A stretch of DNA of 64,000 nucleotides, taken from G965220825 sp965220825. Lineage in GTDB: Bacteria > Pseudomonadota > Alphaproteobacteria > UBA828. Below, one piece after another: positions 32,599 through 40,506 of this stretch. How positions within the stretch are numbered: the first letter of the stretch is position 1; every line of letters starts with the position of its first letter. The translations under genes and the position numbers were made by a program. The stretch is taken from NCBI GenBank assembly GCA_965220825.1, contig OZ244839.1, positions 930,001 to 994,000 of the forward strand. Direction: 5' to 3'. The notes under the pieces are model-generated. The model was given only the letters and a program-made list of their open reading frames with translations. It ran no database searches and was not told where the DNA came from.

Positions 32599-33522
32599 AT
32601 GCCGGATAGAGCCGGCAGCAAGGGCCTGCTCGGCGAACTGCGCGCCGGATATACCAGTCTCTTCTCCGGCGGCTGGGTGGTGCCCGCTTTCGTCGCGGTC
32701 TGGGTGGCGATCGTCATCCTGCCGCTCCTGATCATGGTCGCCCACAGTTTCTTCGAAATGAAGAACTACCAGGTGTCCTACGACACCTCGTTCAAGACGT
32801 GGGAATCCCTGATCGACTCCGGGCGCTGGATCGCGGGCGTGCGCACGCTGCGCGTCGTCGTGACCATCACCGTCGTCGAGTTCCTTATCGCCTTCCCCTT
32901 CGCGCTCTGGCTGGCCAAGGTCTGCAAATCGAAGGCGACCAAGGCGGTTGTCATCACGCTTCTTACCATCCCGTTCTTCCTCGACCCCTCCTCGCGCACC
33001 ATCATCTGGCGCGCGATTCTGGGAAAGAACGGCATCGTCAACACCGTGCTGATGGAACTCGGCATCATCAGCGAACCCATGGAGTGGATGCTCTTCTCCG
33101 AGTTCGCCGTCCATTTCGGCATGCTTGCGCCCTACTTCCCCACCATGGTGTTTCCGATCTTTCTGGTGGTGAGCCTCATCGACGACGAATATCTTGAGGC
33201 GAGCCGGGACCTCGGCGCGAGCAAGCTGCACACGCTCTTCTTCGTCATCCTGCCGCTTTCGCTACCGGGAATCGTAGCGGGTACGGTCTTCACCATGGTG
33301 CCGCTGATGGCCACCTGGGTGGAGCCCGAAATGCTGGGCGGAGGCTTCGTCAACCTGTTGGGACCGTCGGTGGAGGCGGCTATCCGCAACCTGAAATATC
33401 CGACCGCCGCCGCGCTCTCGGTCTTCGTCATCTTCATGCTGGCCCTGCTGCTCGCCCTGCTGATCCTCGCGACTCGCCGCATGGGCTCCGTGGGCGATGT
33501 CTTCGTGGCCATGAGACGGTGA
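32599..33522 (+). CDS. ABC transporter permease, PotB type
   Basis: Inner-membrane permease of 307 residues with about six hydrophobic segments. The coupling loop is LEASRDLGASKLHTLFFVILPLSLPGIVAG, an EAA motif near residue 200. It forms a heterodimer with the following permease, which begins four bases after its stop. Start is the ATG at 32599. Confidence 0.92.
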   Translation: MPDRAGSKGLLGELRAGYTSLFSGGWVVPAFVAVWVAIVILPLLIMVAHSFFEMKNYQVSYDTSFKTWESLIDSGRWIAGVRTLRVVVTITVVEFLIAFPFALWLAKVCKSKATKAVVITLLTIPFFLDPSSRTIIWRAILGKNGIVNTVLMELGIISEPMEWMLFSEFAVHFGMLAPYFPTMVFPIFLVVSLIDDEYLEASRDLGASKLHTLFFVILPLSLPGIVAGTVFTMVPLMATWVEPEMLGGGFVNLLGPSVEAAIRNLKYPTAAALSVFVIFMLALLLALLILATRRMGSVGDVFVAMRR

Positions 33523-33526
33523 GACC

Positions 33527-34396
33527 ATGAGCGCGGCAAGCGGCGGGACAGCAGCCGTCATCGGCGGACAAATGCAGCAGGCGCTCTTCTCCTGGCGCCG
33601 CATCTCCGAGTGGCCGCTCTGGCCGGGGCTCGGAAAGTGGCTCGGGCTGATCGTGATCCTGCTGATGTATATCCCGCTGGTGTGGCTCGCCGTGATGTCC
33701 TTCAGCGGACAGCCGCTCTCAGGAATCCCCTATCCGCTCACCATGGAACATTACGACGAGCTGATGGGGTCGTTCCAAAAATGGGGCGAGCCACTCTACG
33801 AAAGCGTCGCCATGGCGGTGGTGGTGGGGATCGTCTGCATGGTGGTGGCGACCGCGGTGGGCCGCGCCATGCCGCGCATGCGCCGGCCCGGCGGCGTAAT
33901 CCTGATCGCACTGATCCCGCTCTTCGTGCCGGGCCTCACCATGGGAGCCGCGCTCTTCATCTCGATCCGCTCCTTCCTCGATCTCCGGCTGGGGCTGTGG
34001 TCGATCTTCATCGGCCATCTGGTATGGTCGCTGCCGTTCTCCCTGCTGCTTGTGCTGGTCATCGCGACCCGCTTCGACCATCGTCTGCTGGAAGCGGCCC
34101 AAGATCTGGGCGCGACCCGGTGGCGGCGTTTCTGGGATATCGAGTTCCCCATCCTGCGGCCGGGCATCATCGGTGCGGGGATTTTCGGCTTTCTGCTCTC
34201 CTTCAACGAGCTGCTGCGTTCCGTTTTCCTGCGCGGTTCGGAAACCACCATGCCCATCTACAACTGGACGATGACGGCCTCGCACCAGTCCCAGGTGCCG
34301 ATCATCTTTTCGCTGTCCACCATCATCCTGGGCGTCACGCTCCCGGTTCTCGGCGGCTTCTTCTGGCTTCTGTTCGCGCGTCTCGACCGACGGTGA
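33527..34396 (+). CDS. ABC transporter permease, PotC type
   Basis: Second permease of transporter 1, 289 residues, about six membrane segments. EAA loop LLEAAQDLGATRWRRFWDIEFPILRPGIIGAG. The end EFP..LSFNEL is typical of PotC. No ATPase gene follows; the next gene is on the other strand, so this transporter depends on an ATPase made elsewhere, plausibly the one at 37592. Confidence 0.92.
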   Translation: MSAASGGTAAVIGGQMQQALFSWRRISEWPLWPGLGKWLGLIVILLMYIPLVWLAVMSFSGQPLSGIPYPLTMEHYDELMGSFQKWGEPLYESVAMAVVVGIVCMVVATAVGRAMPRMRRPGGVILIALIPLFVPGLTMGAALFISIRSFLDLRLGLWSIFIGHLVWSLPFSLLLVLVIATRFDHRLLEAAQDLGATRWRRFWDIEFPILRPGIIGAGIFGFLLSFNELLRSVFLRGSETTMPIYNWTMTASHQSQVPIIFSLSTIILGVTLPVLGGFFWLLFARLDRR

Positions 34397-34444
34397 CGGT
34401 TGGCGCGAGAGCGCATGGCCGGCCCCTCCCCGGGGCTCAGGTGG

Positions 34445-35905
34445 TCATTCGGCCCTCAGAATATCGAACGCCACGCTGATGCGCTCGCCCGCACCCTCGA
34501 ACGGCAGGGTCTGGTGGAAGAGGTAGGAGGGGAAAAGAAGCATCAGCCCCTCCTCGGGCTTCACCAGGCGGGTCGCGGGCTCCGTCCGCATCTGGAAATC
34601 CCAATAGGGGCGCCCGAACTCGATCCAGCCGGCCTGCCCTTCAGCGCTCACGGCGGGCGGCAGGCTCACATAGTAGACACCGCTCACCCACGCGGAAGGA
34701 TGGATATGGGGTACCTGGTAGGCGCCCGCATCCAGGATCACCCCCCACGCTGTCGCCTCGACATCCTCAGGTGGGCTCGCGAGGAACGGGTGGTCGGGGT
34801 CTGCCGGTAGTGCCTTCCGGTAACTCTCCACCGCATCGGCCACCATGGCGCGGAAGCCCAGGGTCGTTGCATCCCGACCCGGAAACAGCTCGCCCGTGCT
34901 CTTGCCGCGCTCCATGGAATAGCTCTCGGGCGCGTCCTCGAGGGTGGGGTGGGCCCGGAGATGGGCGGCGAATGCGGCGTTGAACGCGCCGATGCTCTCG
35001 AAGCCCTCGGGCGGTGCGCAAGTTTCGGCGCGAACCAGCCTCTCGAGGCCCAGCAGGCCAAGTGCCTCCTCGTGCTCTCCGAGCTCCCAATGGGCGACCG
35101 CCTTCATGGCCAGTGCACCGCTCTGCCCGGGCCGGCGCGCAAGAAAACGCGCGCATGCATCCAGGGCGGCCCGTGCATCGCCCCGGTCCAGCAGGGCGTG
35201 GATGTGCCGCGGCTTGCCCACCTCGAACGTGCCGTCGAGGATGTCGGGCCGGAGCCGCACCGCCTCTTCGTAAGACGCCACGGCCTCGTCGAGCCGGCCC
35301 TGGGCATAGAGGGCGTTGCCGAGGGCAAAACGCGCCTCCGCGCTGCCGGGATCGATTGCGAGAGCCCGACGGAACGCGCGGGCCGCCTCTTCGGGCTCGC
35401 CTTGTGCATGGTGAAGCAGGCCGATCTGAAGCGGCGCGTCCGCGCTCTTGGGGCGGAGTGCCGCGACGCGGCCATAGGCTTCCGCCGCGGCGTCAGGCTC
35501 TCCGGCGGCGCGCAGTGCGTGGCCCAGATTGAAATAGGCTTCGGCACGCGCCGGATCGATTTCCACCGCCCGGCGGTATTCCCGGACGGCTTCCGTGATC
35601 CGCCCCGCCGCCTGAAGCACATTGCCTAGGTCGTTGTGCGCGCCCGCGTCCTGCTCGTCCAGCACGAGTGCGCGCCGGAGCAGTGCGGCCGCCCGGGCGG
35701 AATCATCCAACTGAAAGCACACCACGGCGCAGCTCTTGAGTGCGTCCCTGTGATCGGGCCGCGCAGCCAGCACCTGCCCGTAGGCGGCACGAGCTTCCGC
35801 AAGCTTTCCCATACGGCGCAACCGCTCCGCCCGCCGCATGGCCTCGCGCACGCGGGTTCCCGATAGTCTGGAACCGCCGGCCCGTCTCTCCCGCATGGCG
35901 TCCAT
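34445..35905 (-). CDS. TPR repeat protein with C-terminal 2OG-Fe(II) oxygenase-like domain
   Basis: A 486-residue fusion. The first 330 residues are six or more TPR units (AHNDLGNVLQAAGRITEAVREYRRAVEIDPARAEAYFNLGHALRAAGEPDAAAEAYGRVAALRP). The C-terminal part has a cupin-like core PHIHPSAWVSGVYYVSLP, GWIEFGRPYWDF and FPSYLFHQTLPFEGAGERISVAFDI. The two-His-plus-distal-His and terminal Arg match the putative 2OG-Fe(II) oxygenase family (TIGR02466-like). Likely a protein hydroxylase or small-molecule oxygenase recruited by the TPRs. Convergent with transporter 1 and set between two polyamine-type transporters. Start at 35905 or 35896. Confidence 0.83.
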   Translation of the reverse strand: MDAMRERRAGGSRLSGTRVREAMRRAERLRRMGKLAEARAAYGQVLAARPDHRDALKSCAVVCFQLDDSARAAALLRRALVLDEQDAGAHNDLGNVLQAAGRITEAVREYRRAVEIDPARAEAYFNLGHALRAAGEPDAAAEAYGRVAALRPKSADAPLQIGLLHHAQGEPEEAARAFRRALAIDPGSAEARFALGNALYAQGRLDEAVASYEEAVRLRPDILDGTFEVGKPRHIHALLDRGDARAALDACARFLARRPGQSGALAMKAVAHWELGEHEEALGLLGLERLVRAETCAPPEGFESIGAFNAAFAAHLRAHPTLEDAPESYSMERGKSTGELFPGRDATTLGFRAMVADAVESYRKALPADPDHPFLASPPEDVEATAWGVILDAGAYQVPHIHPSAWVSGVYYVSLPPAVSAEGQAGWIEFGRPYWDFQMRTEPATRLVKPEEGLMLLFPSYLFHQTLPFEGAGERISVAFDILRAE

Positions 35906-36191
35906 CCGTCGCAAGCTGCACCCCGATGCTAAGGCTGCCGGCGCGCCGATGGAACCGTGCGCAGGAAGCGCAGCGCGTTTGCCTGCAAGACAAATCGATA
36001 TGGCGTGCCACTGCGGCCTGCCTGACGCGGGACCGACCCGCGAGCCTGGCTTGCCGGCATCCTCCAACGCATCCTCAATAATGGCTTCAACCGCGTGGAG
36101 AAGCTGCTGCCCTGGAATACCGTGCCGACAAGGCCCGGGAACCGGCACCCGACACGGTAAGGGCGATCACGCAGGATGCTTGTCGATTTTT

Positions 36192-36220
36192 TTGACTATG
36201 CCATCGATCTAAGCAATAGT
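36192..36220 (+). promoter_or_regulatory. Candidate sigma-70-type promoter for transporter 2 operon
   Basis: TTGACT at 36192-36197 and AATAGT at 36215-36220 are spaced by exactly 17 bases (five of six and four of six consensus matches). It points toward the binding-protein gene, with an untranslated leader of about 205 bases. Confidence 0.5.
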
Positions 36221-36232
36221 TCAGTCTGAACT
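36218..36232. promoter_or_regulatory. 15-base perfect palindrome overlapping the -10, candidate operator
   Basis: AGTTCAG-T-CTGAACT is perfectly symmetric and overlaps the end of the candidate -10. A repressor bound here would block the promoter of the transporter 2 operon. Which regulator would bind is unknown; none is encoded next to it. Confidence 0.5.
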
Positions 36233-36433
36233 TCGTATATGGCGTTCCCTACCCATGAAGCGCATCGGAAACCATAGCCGCCTACAGGATCGACGTGACT
36301 TGAAATTTGGGTGGCACTTGCAAAGACTAACTGGTTTTAAAATTACAAATTAATCGAGTTTTACCTATGTTTTATTTATAGTGCATAACATTAATCCTTG
36401 GGAAGAGCATGCCAACGAAGGGAGGCGCGCGAA

Positions 36434-37567
36434 ATGACAACGTCTTCAGGTAAGAACTCTCCATCCACACCTAGCAAGCGTAGCGGAATCAGCCGCCGGC
36501 ATTTCTTGGGCGGCGCTGCGGCAGTTGGTGGCGCCGCGTTCGCTTCGACATGGGTCCGGCGGCCGCGCGCAGCCGACAATGAGATCACGATCTTCACCTG
36601 GGAGACCTATCATGAGCCTCCCTGGATAGAAGCCTATCAGGAGAGTCGTGGCGTGACGGTCAATGTCGTCGAGACCGGCTCGGTCGACGAGATGTATGCC
36701 AAGACCCGCTCCGGTGCCATCGAACCCGATCTGGTGTTCATCGACAGCGGATCGGTTCCCCGCTATGTCAACGCCGGTCTGATCGTGCCGTTCGATGCCT
36801 CCAAAGTCCCCAATAGCGTGAATGTCGGCCTGGGGGGCTGGGAGCAGATGAACACTCTCAATGGCGAGCTTTATGGCGGCATTCCCTACAACTGGGGCAC
36901 ACAGCCGCTCATGTACCGGACCGACATGGTGACCCCCGCGCCCACCAGCTGGAGCGTCCTGTGGGATCCCAAGTACAAGGGCGAAGTACTGATGCCCGAT
37001 GACGCCTACATTTCCGTGCCCATGATCGCGCTCTATGTGGGTGCAAAGGACGCCTACAATCTGACCGAAGAGGAGTTCGAGGCGGTTCGTCAGGCGCTCC
37101 GGGAACTACGCGGCCAGGTCAAGACCATCACCAAGGGCTTCGACGACGCGACCAGTATCTACGGCGCCGGCGACGCAGTGGTCGGCTATTGCCAGAACAT
37201 CGCCGTCGTCTTCGACCTCAACGCCGTGGGCCTGCCGTTCGTCTACAGCTTCCCGGACGAAGGCACGCCGTCCTGGGTCGACAATTTCTGCGTCACCGAG
37301 CGCGGCAACCGCGACATTGTCTACGACTTCTGCAACTATTGCCTCACACCGGAATGGCAGGCGGAGTTCATCCAGTTCTCCGCCAACAACGGCATCTTGA
37401 CCAGCGCGGCGGCGCGTAGCGCCGGTATTCCGGAAGACTTCCTGAAGAAGACGAACATCCTGGACCAGGATCAGGACGGCTTCTTCGACAAGCTCTCGTT
37501 CTTCCAGCCGCCGGAGGATATCGACCGACGTCTCTCCATCTGGAACGAGTTCAAGGCCGGCGCCTAA
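36434..37567 (+). CDS. ABC transporter substrate-binding protein, spermidine/putrescine (PotD) type 2
   Basis: Periplasmic binding protein of 377 residues with a Tat signal (SGISRRHFLGGAAAVGGAAFA). The mature part begins ITIFTWETYHEPPWIEAYQESRGVTVNVVETGSVDEMYAK, typical of PotD/PotF proteins, and contains GGIPYNWGTQPLMYRTD. GGGAGG lies before the ATG. First gene of an operon with an ATPase, a fused permease and a flavoprotein. Its best guess ligand is a polyamine or an amine-containing compound. Confidence 0.88.
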   Translation: MTTSSGKNSPSTPSKRSGISRRHFLGGAAAVGGAAFASTWVRRPRAADNEITIFTWETYHEPPWIEAYQESRGVTVNVVETGSVDEMYAKTRSGAIEPDLVFIDSGSVPRYVNAGLIVPFDASKVPNSVNVGLGGWEQMNTLNGELYGGIPYNWGTQPLMYRTDMVTPAPTSWSVLWDPKYKGEVLMPDDAYISVPMIALYVGAKDAYNLTEEEFEAVRQALRELRGQVKTITKGFDDATSIYGAGDAVVGYCQNIAVVFDLNAVGLPFVYSFPDEGTPSWVDNFCVTERGNRDIVYDFCNYCLTPEWQAEFIQFSANNGILTSAAARSAGIPEDFLKKTNILDQDQDGFFDKLSFFQPPEDIDRRLSIWNEFKAGA

Positions 37568-37591
37568 TCCCGGCCTCGCAACGGTTCCGGA

Positions 37592-38740
37592 ATGAACCAG
37601 CGGTCGGCTGCCGGCGGCGTGAGCGCGCCGGCAGCCGATCGGTCCTCCCGCCCGCCGTCCCCCGGCGACGGGGAACCCATCGTCCGGCTCGAGGGCTGCA
37701 GCAAGAGCTACGACCAAGCGCATGTCATAGCGCTCGACGGCGTCGACCTCGAGATCTTTCCCGGTGAGTTTTTTTCGCTTCTCGGCCCCAGCGGCTCAGG
37801 AAAAACCACGACGCTCCGCCTGATCGCCGGCTTCGAGATACCGGATCGGGGCCGGGTCTATGTCGACGGCGCAGACGTCACCGAGCTGCGCCCCTATCAC
37901 CGTAACGTCAATACGGTGTTTCAGAGCTACGCGCTCTTTCCCCATATGACGGTATCGCAGAACGTCGCCTATCCCCTGAGGATGAAGCGGCTCGAGCGCG
38001 GCGAGATCACCCGCAGAGTGTCGGAAGCGCTCGCGCTCGTCGACATGGCGGACTATGACGCGCGCCTCCCCCACCGGCTCTCGGGCGGCCAGCGACAGCG
38101 GATCGCACTGGCTCGCGCGCTCGTCGCACGCCCGAAAGTCGTGCTCCTGGATGAACCGCTCGGCGCGCTCGACCTCAAGCTCAGGCAGCAGATGCAGCTC
38201 GTGCTCAAGGAGCTGCAGCGCGAAGTCGACATCACCTTCGTCTACGTCACCCATGACCAGGGCGAGGCGCTCTCCATGTCGGACCGTCTGGCGGTCATGA
38301 ATGCCGGCCGCATCGAGCAGTTGGGTACGCCGGAAGAGATCTACTATCGACCCGATACGCGCTTCGTGGCCGACTTTATCGGCCGCTCCAACCTGATCGA
38401 TTGCCGTATCGAGAGCGACGAGGCCGGCCGCGTGACCGCCCGACACGGCGATATGCGTCTCTCCCTCTCCGGCCCGCACGAACCCGGCGAGGCCACACTC
38501 GCCATTCGCTGCGAGGCCGTGCGGCTCGGGAGTACCGCGGCGGCCGCGCCCGGCGAGAACCGGCTGCAGGCGATCGCCAAGCAAGTCATCTTCCACGGCG
38601 AGGCGCGCGAGGTCGTGCTCGATATCGGCGGCGTTCAGCTGGCCGCGATCTCGCCGACCAAGCGCGGCGCCGGCCCGAACGAGGGCGATCGGCTGGAGAT
38701 CGTGATCGATTCAGCCGATATCGTCGTCATCCGTGACTAG
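37592..38740 (+). CDS. ABC transporter ATPase, PotA/spermidine type
   Basis: A 382-residue ATPase with Walker A GPSGSGKT (65-72), Q-loop NTVFQSYALFPH, signature LSGGQRQR (163-170), Walker B VVLLDEP (183-189), and the C-terminal TOBE domain (about 270-382) that many PotA/MalK proteins use for regulation. It overlaps the fused permease gene by eight bases. It is the only PotA-like ATPase in the window, so it may also energise transporter 1. Confidence 0.92.
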   Translation: MNQRSAAGGVSAPAADRSSRPPSPGDGEPIVRLEGCSKSYDQAHVIALDGVDLEIFPGEFFSLLGPSGSGKTTTLRLIAGFEIPDRGRVYVDGADVTELRPYHRNVNTVFQSYALFPHMTVSQNVAYPLRMKRLERGEITRRVSEALALVDMADYDARLPHRLSGGQRQRIALARALVARPKVVLLDEPLGALDLKLRQQMQLVLKELQREVDITFVYVTHDQGEALSMSDRLAVMNAGRIEQLGTPEEIYYRPDTRFVADFIGRSNLIDCRIESDEAGRVTARHGDMRLSLSGPHEPGEATLAIRCEAVRLGSTAAAAPGENRLQAIAKQVIFHGEAREVVLDIGGVQLAAISPTKRGAGPNEGDRLEIVIDSADIVVIRD

Positions 38741-40481
38741 CGCGCGCTTGCCCGGCCAGCTCGTGCGCGCCCGTGCGCTGGCGGAACGCTGGCTGCCGGT
38801 TTCGCCGATCTATCTCTGGCTCATCCTGCTCGTGGTCGCCCCCAATTTCTTCCTGATCATCGCCAGTGTCTGGAAGAATGACGGCGGCGTCATGATCCAG
38901 GAATGGACGCTGAAGAATTATGGCGCGGTGATCGACTCGCCGACCTATCGCGTGCTCATCCTGCGCACGCTCTACACGGCTCTGGGCGCCGCCGTCCTGG
39001 CTTCCCTCATTGCCTATCCGATGGCCTATTTCGCGAGCTTCAAACTGCGCCGCCACAAGCTGACCGCGGTGCTTCTGGTCGTCATCCCACTCTGGGTCAG
39101 CCTGATGATCCGCGTCTTCGCGTGGCGGACAATCCTCGGTGAAAACGGCGTCCTCAATTCGGCGCTGGTGTCCGTCGGGATCCTGGACGAGCCGTCCGAA
39201 TGGTTGCTGTATACGCGCTTCACCGTGTTCCTGACCCTCACTTACGTGGCGATCCCTTACGTGTTCATCGCCTCGTTCACCGCGCTCGAGCGCATCCCGC
39301 GCAGCCTTGTCGACGCATCCCAGGATTCCGGCGGCGGCACCTGGCGCACGTTCTGGCACGTCATCCTGCCGCTCTCGAAGCAGGGGCTGGCAATTGGCTT
39401 CGCTCTGGCATTTCTGCTCGCTGTCGCCGACTACATCACGCCCTCCATGGTGGGTGGCATGGACGGGACCATGCTGGGCTCCGTGATCGCCTCGCAGTTC
39501 GGCCTTGCCGGCAACTGGCCGCTGGGTGCCGCCATGGCGATCTCTCTTCTGGTCTTCGTCGTGATCATTCTCGCGGTTGTCGCATGGTTTGCCCGCGTGC
39601 ACGGCGTCATCGAAGCGGCCGACAGCGGGGTGACACTGGAGAAGCCGCGGCTCGCGCGCCCTTACGCCCTCAGCGTTGCGCGGCGTGCGGTCGCCTGGAT
39701 TCTGTTCGCCCTCCCCTACGGCTTCCTCTACCTGCCTCTCAGCACGGTTGCGGTGTTCTCCTTCAACGATTCCAAGATTCCGTCTCTCCCCTATCTCGGC
39801 TTCACCACGCGCTGGTACGAAGATCTGATTCAGGACCAGAAGATCATCGCCGCGCTGGAGCGGTCCCTTACGGTGGCGGGCAGCACCGTCGCCATAGCGC
39901 TTTGCGTGGGAACGGCCTTCGCGCTCGTCTTCGTGCACAGGAGTCTGCGCGGCGCGCCGTTCCTTCAGGGGGGCCTCGCGCTGCCCGTCGCGCTGCCCGG
40001 CATCGTGCTCGGCATATCGCTGGTCATCACGTTCCAGCTCATAGGCGTCGGCCCCGGCGTACACCGGGTGATCATCGGCCATCTCGTCTTCGTCATGCCG
40101 GTGGTCATGCTGATCGTCCTGTCGCGCCTGCGCCATCTGGATCCCTCCTACGCGCAGGCCTCGATGGACCTCGGCGCCAACCGCATCCGGACCTTCGTGC
40201 ATGTCGTGCTGCCGATGATCAGGAGCGCCCTCATCGGCGGCGGCCTGCTGGGCTTTACCCTCTCCTTCGACGAGATCATCGTCACCTTCTTCCTCTCCGG
40301 CCTGCAGCCGACGCTGCCCGTGCATGTGTGGAATCAGCTTCGCTTCGGTTTCACGCCGTCGGTCAATGCCATCTTCACGTGCATCGGCGTGGTCTCTCTC
40401 GTTCTTGTCGTCCTTGCGACGCAGCTCTTGCGGCGCAATGTGGATGGGCGTCCCCGCACGGCGCGCTTCGCGCCGGGCTGA
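38733..40481 (+). CDS. Fused double ABC transporter permease (PotB-PotC in one chain)
   Basis: A 582-residue protein made of two permease modules. The first (residues 1 to about 285) carries the EAA-like loop SLVDASQDSGGGTWRTFWHVILPLS; the second (about 305 to 582) carries YAQASMDLGANRIRTFVHVVLPMI. Each half has about six membrane segments, joined by a short linker near GVIEAADSGVTLEKPRL. Fusions are common in ferric-iron and thiamine transporters but unusual for polyamine-type systems. GTG start, eight-base overlap with the ATPase gene. Confidence 0.9.
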   Translation: MTSARLPGQLVRARALAERWLPVSPIYLWLILLVVAPNFFLIIASVWKNDGGVMIQEWTLKNYGAVIDSPTYRVLILRTLYTALGAAVLASLIAYPMAYFASFKLRRHKLTAVLLVVIPLWVSLMIRVFAWRTILGENGVLNSALVSVGILDEPSEWLLYTRFTVFLTLTYVAIPYVFIASFTALERIPRSLVDASQDSGGGTWRTFWHVILPLSKQGLAIGFALAFLLAVADYITPSMVGGMDGTMLGSVIASQFGLAGNWPLGAAMAISLLVFVVIILAVVAWFARVHGVIEAADSGVTLEKPRLARPYALSVARRAVAWILFALPYGFLYLPLSTVAVFSFNDSKIPSLPYLGFTTRWYEDLIQDQKIIAALERSLTVAGSTVAIALCVGTAFALVFVHRSLRGAPFLQGGLALPVALPGIVLGISLVITFQLIGVGPGVHRVIIGHLVFVMPVVMLIVLSRLRHLDPSYAQASMDLGANRIRTFVHVVLPMIRSALIGGGLLGFTLSFDEIIVTFFLSGLQPTLPVHVWNQLRFGFTPSVNAIFTCIGVVSLVLVVLATQLLRRNVDGRPRTARFAPG

Positions 40482-40506
40482 TCGAATCCGGATAACGGAG
40501 GTCGTC

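Larger units (their letters stand above)
35906..36433. other. 528-base regulatory intergenic region, AT-rich toward the right
   Basis: No gene is supported here. From about 36185 the sequence becomes AT-rich, ending in a long low-GC leader before the transporter-2 binding-protein gene. It contains a promoter-like pair and an overlapping 15-base palindrome (listed separately). The remaining leader, about 200 bases after the promoter, could hold a regulatory RNA structure, but I could not identify a known riboswitch. Confidence 0.6.
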
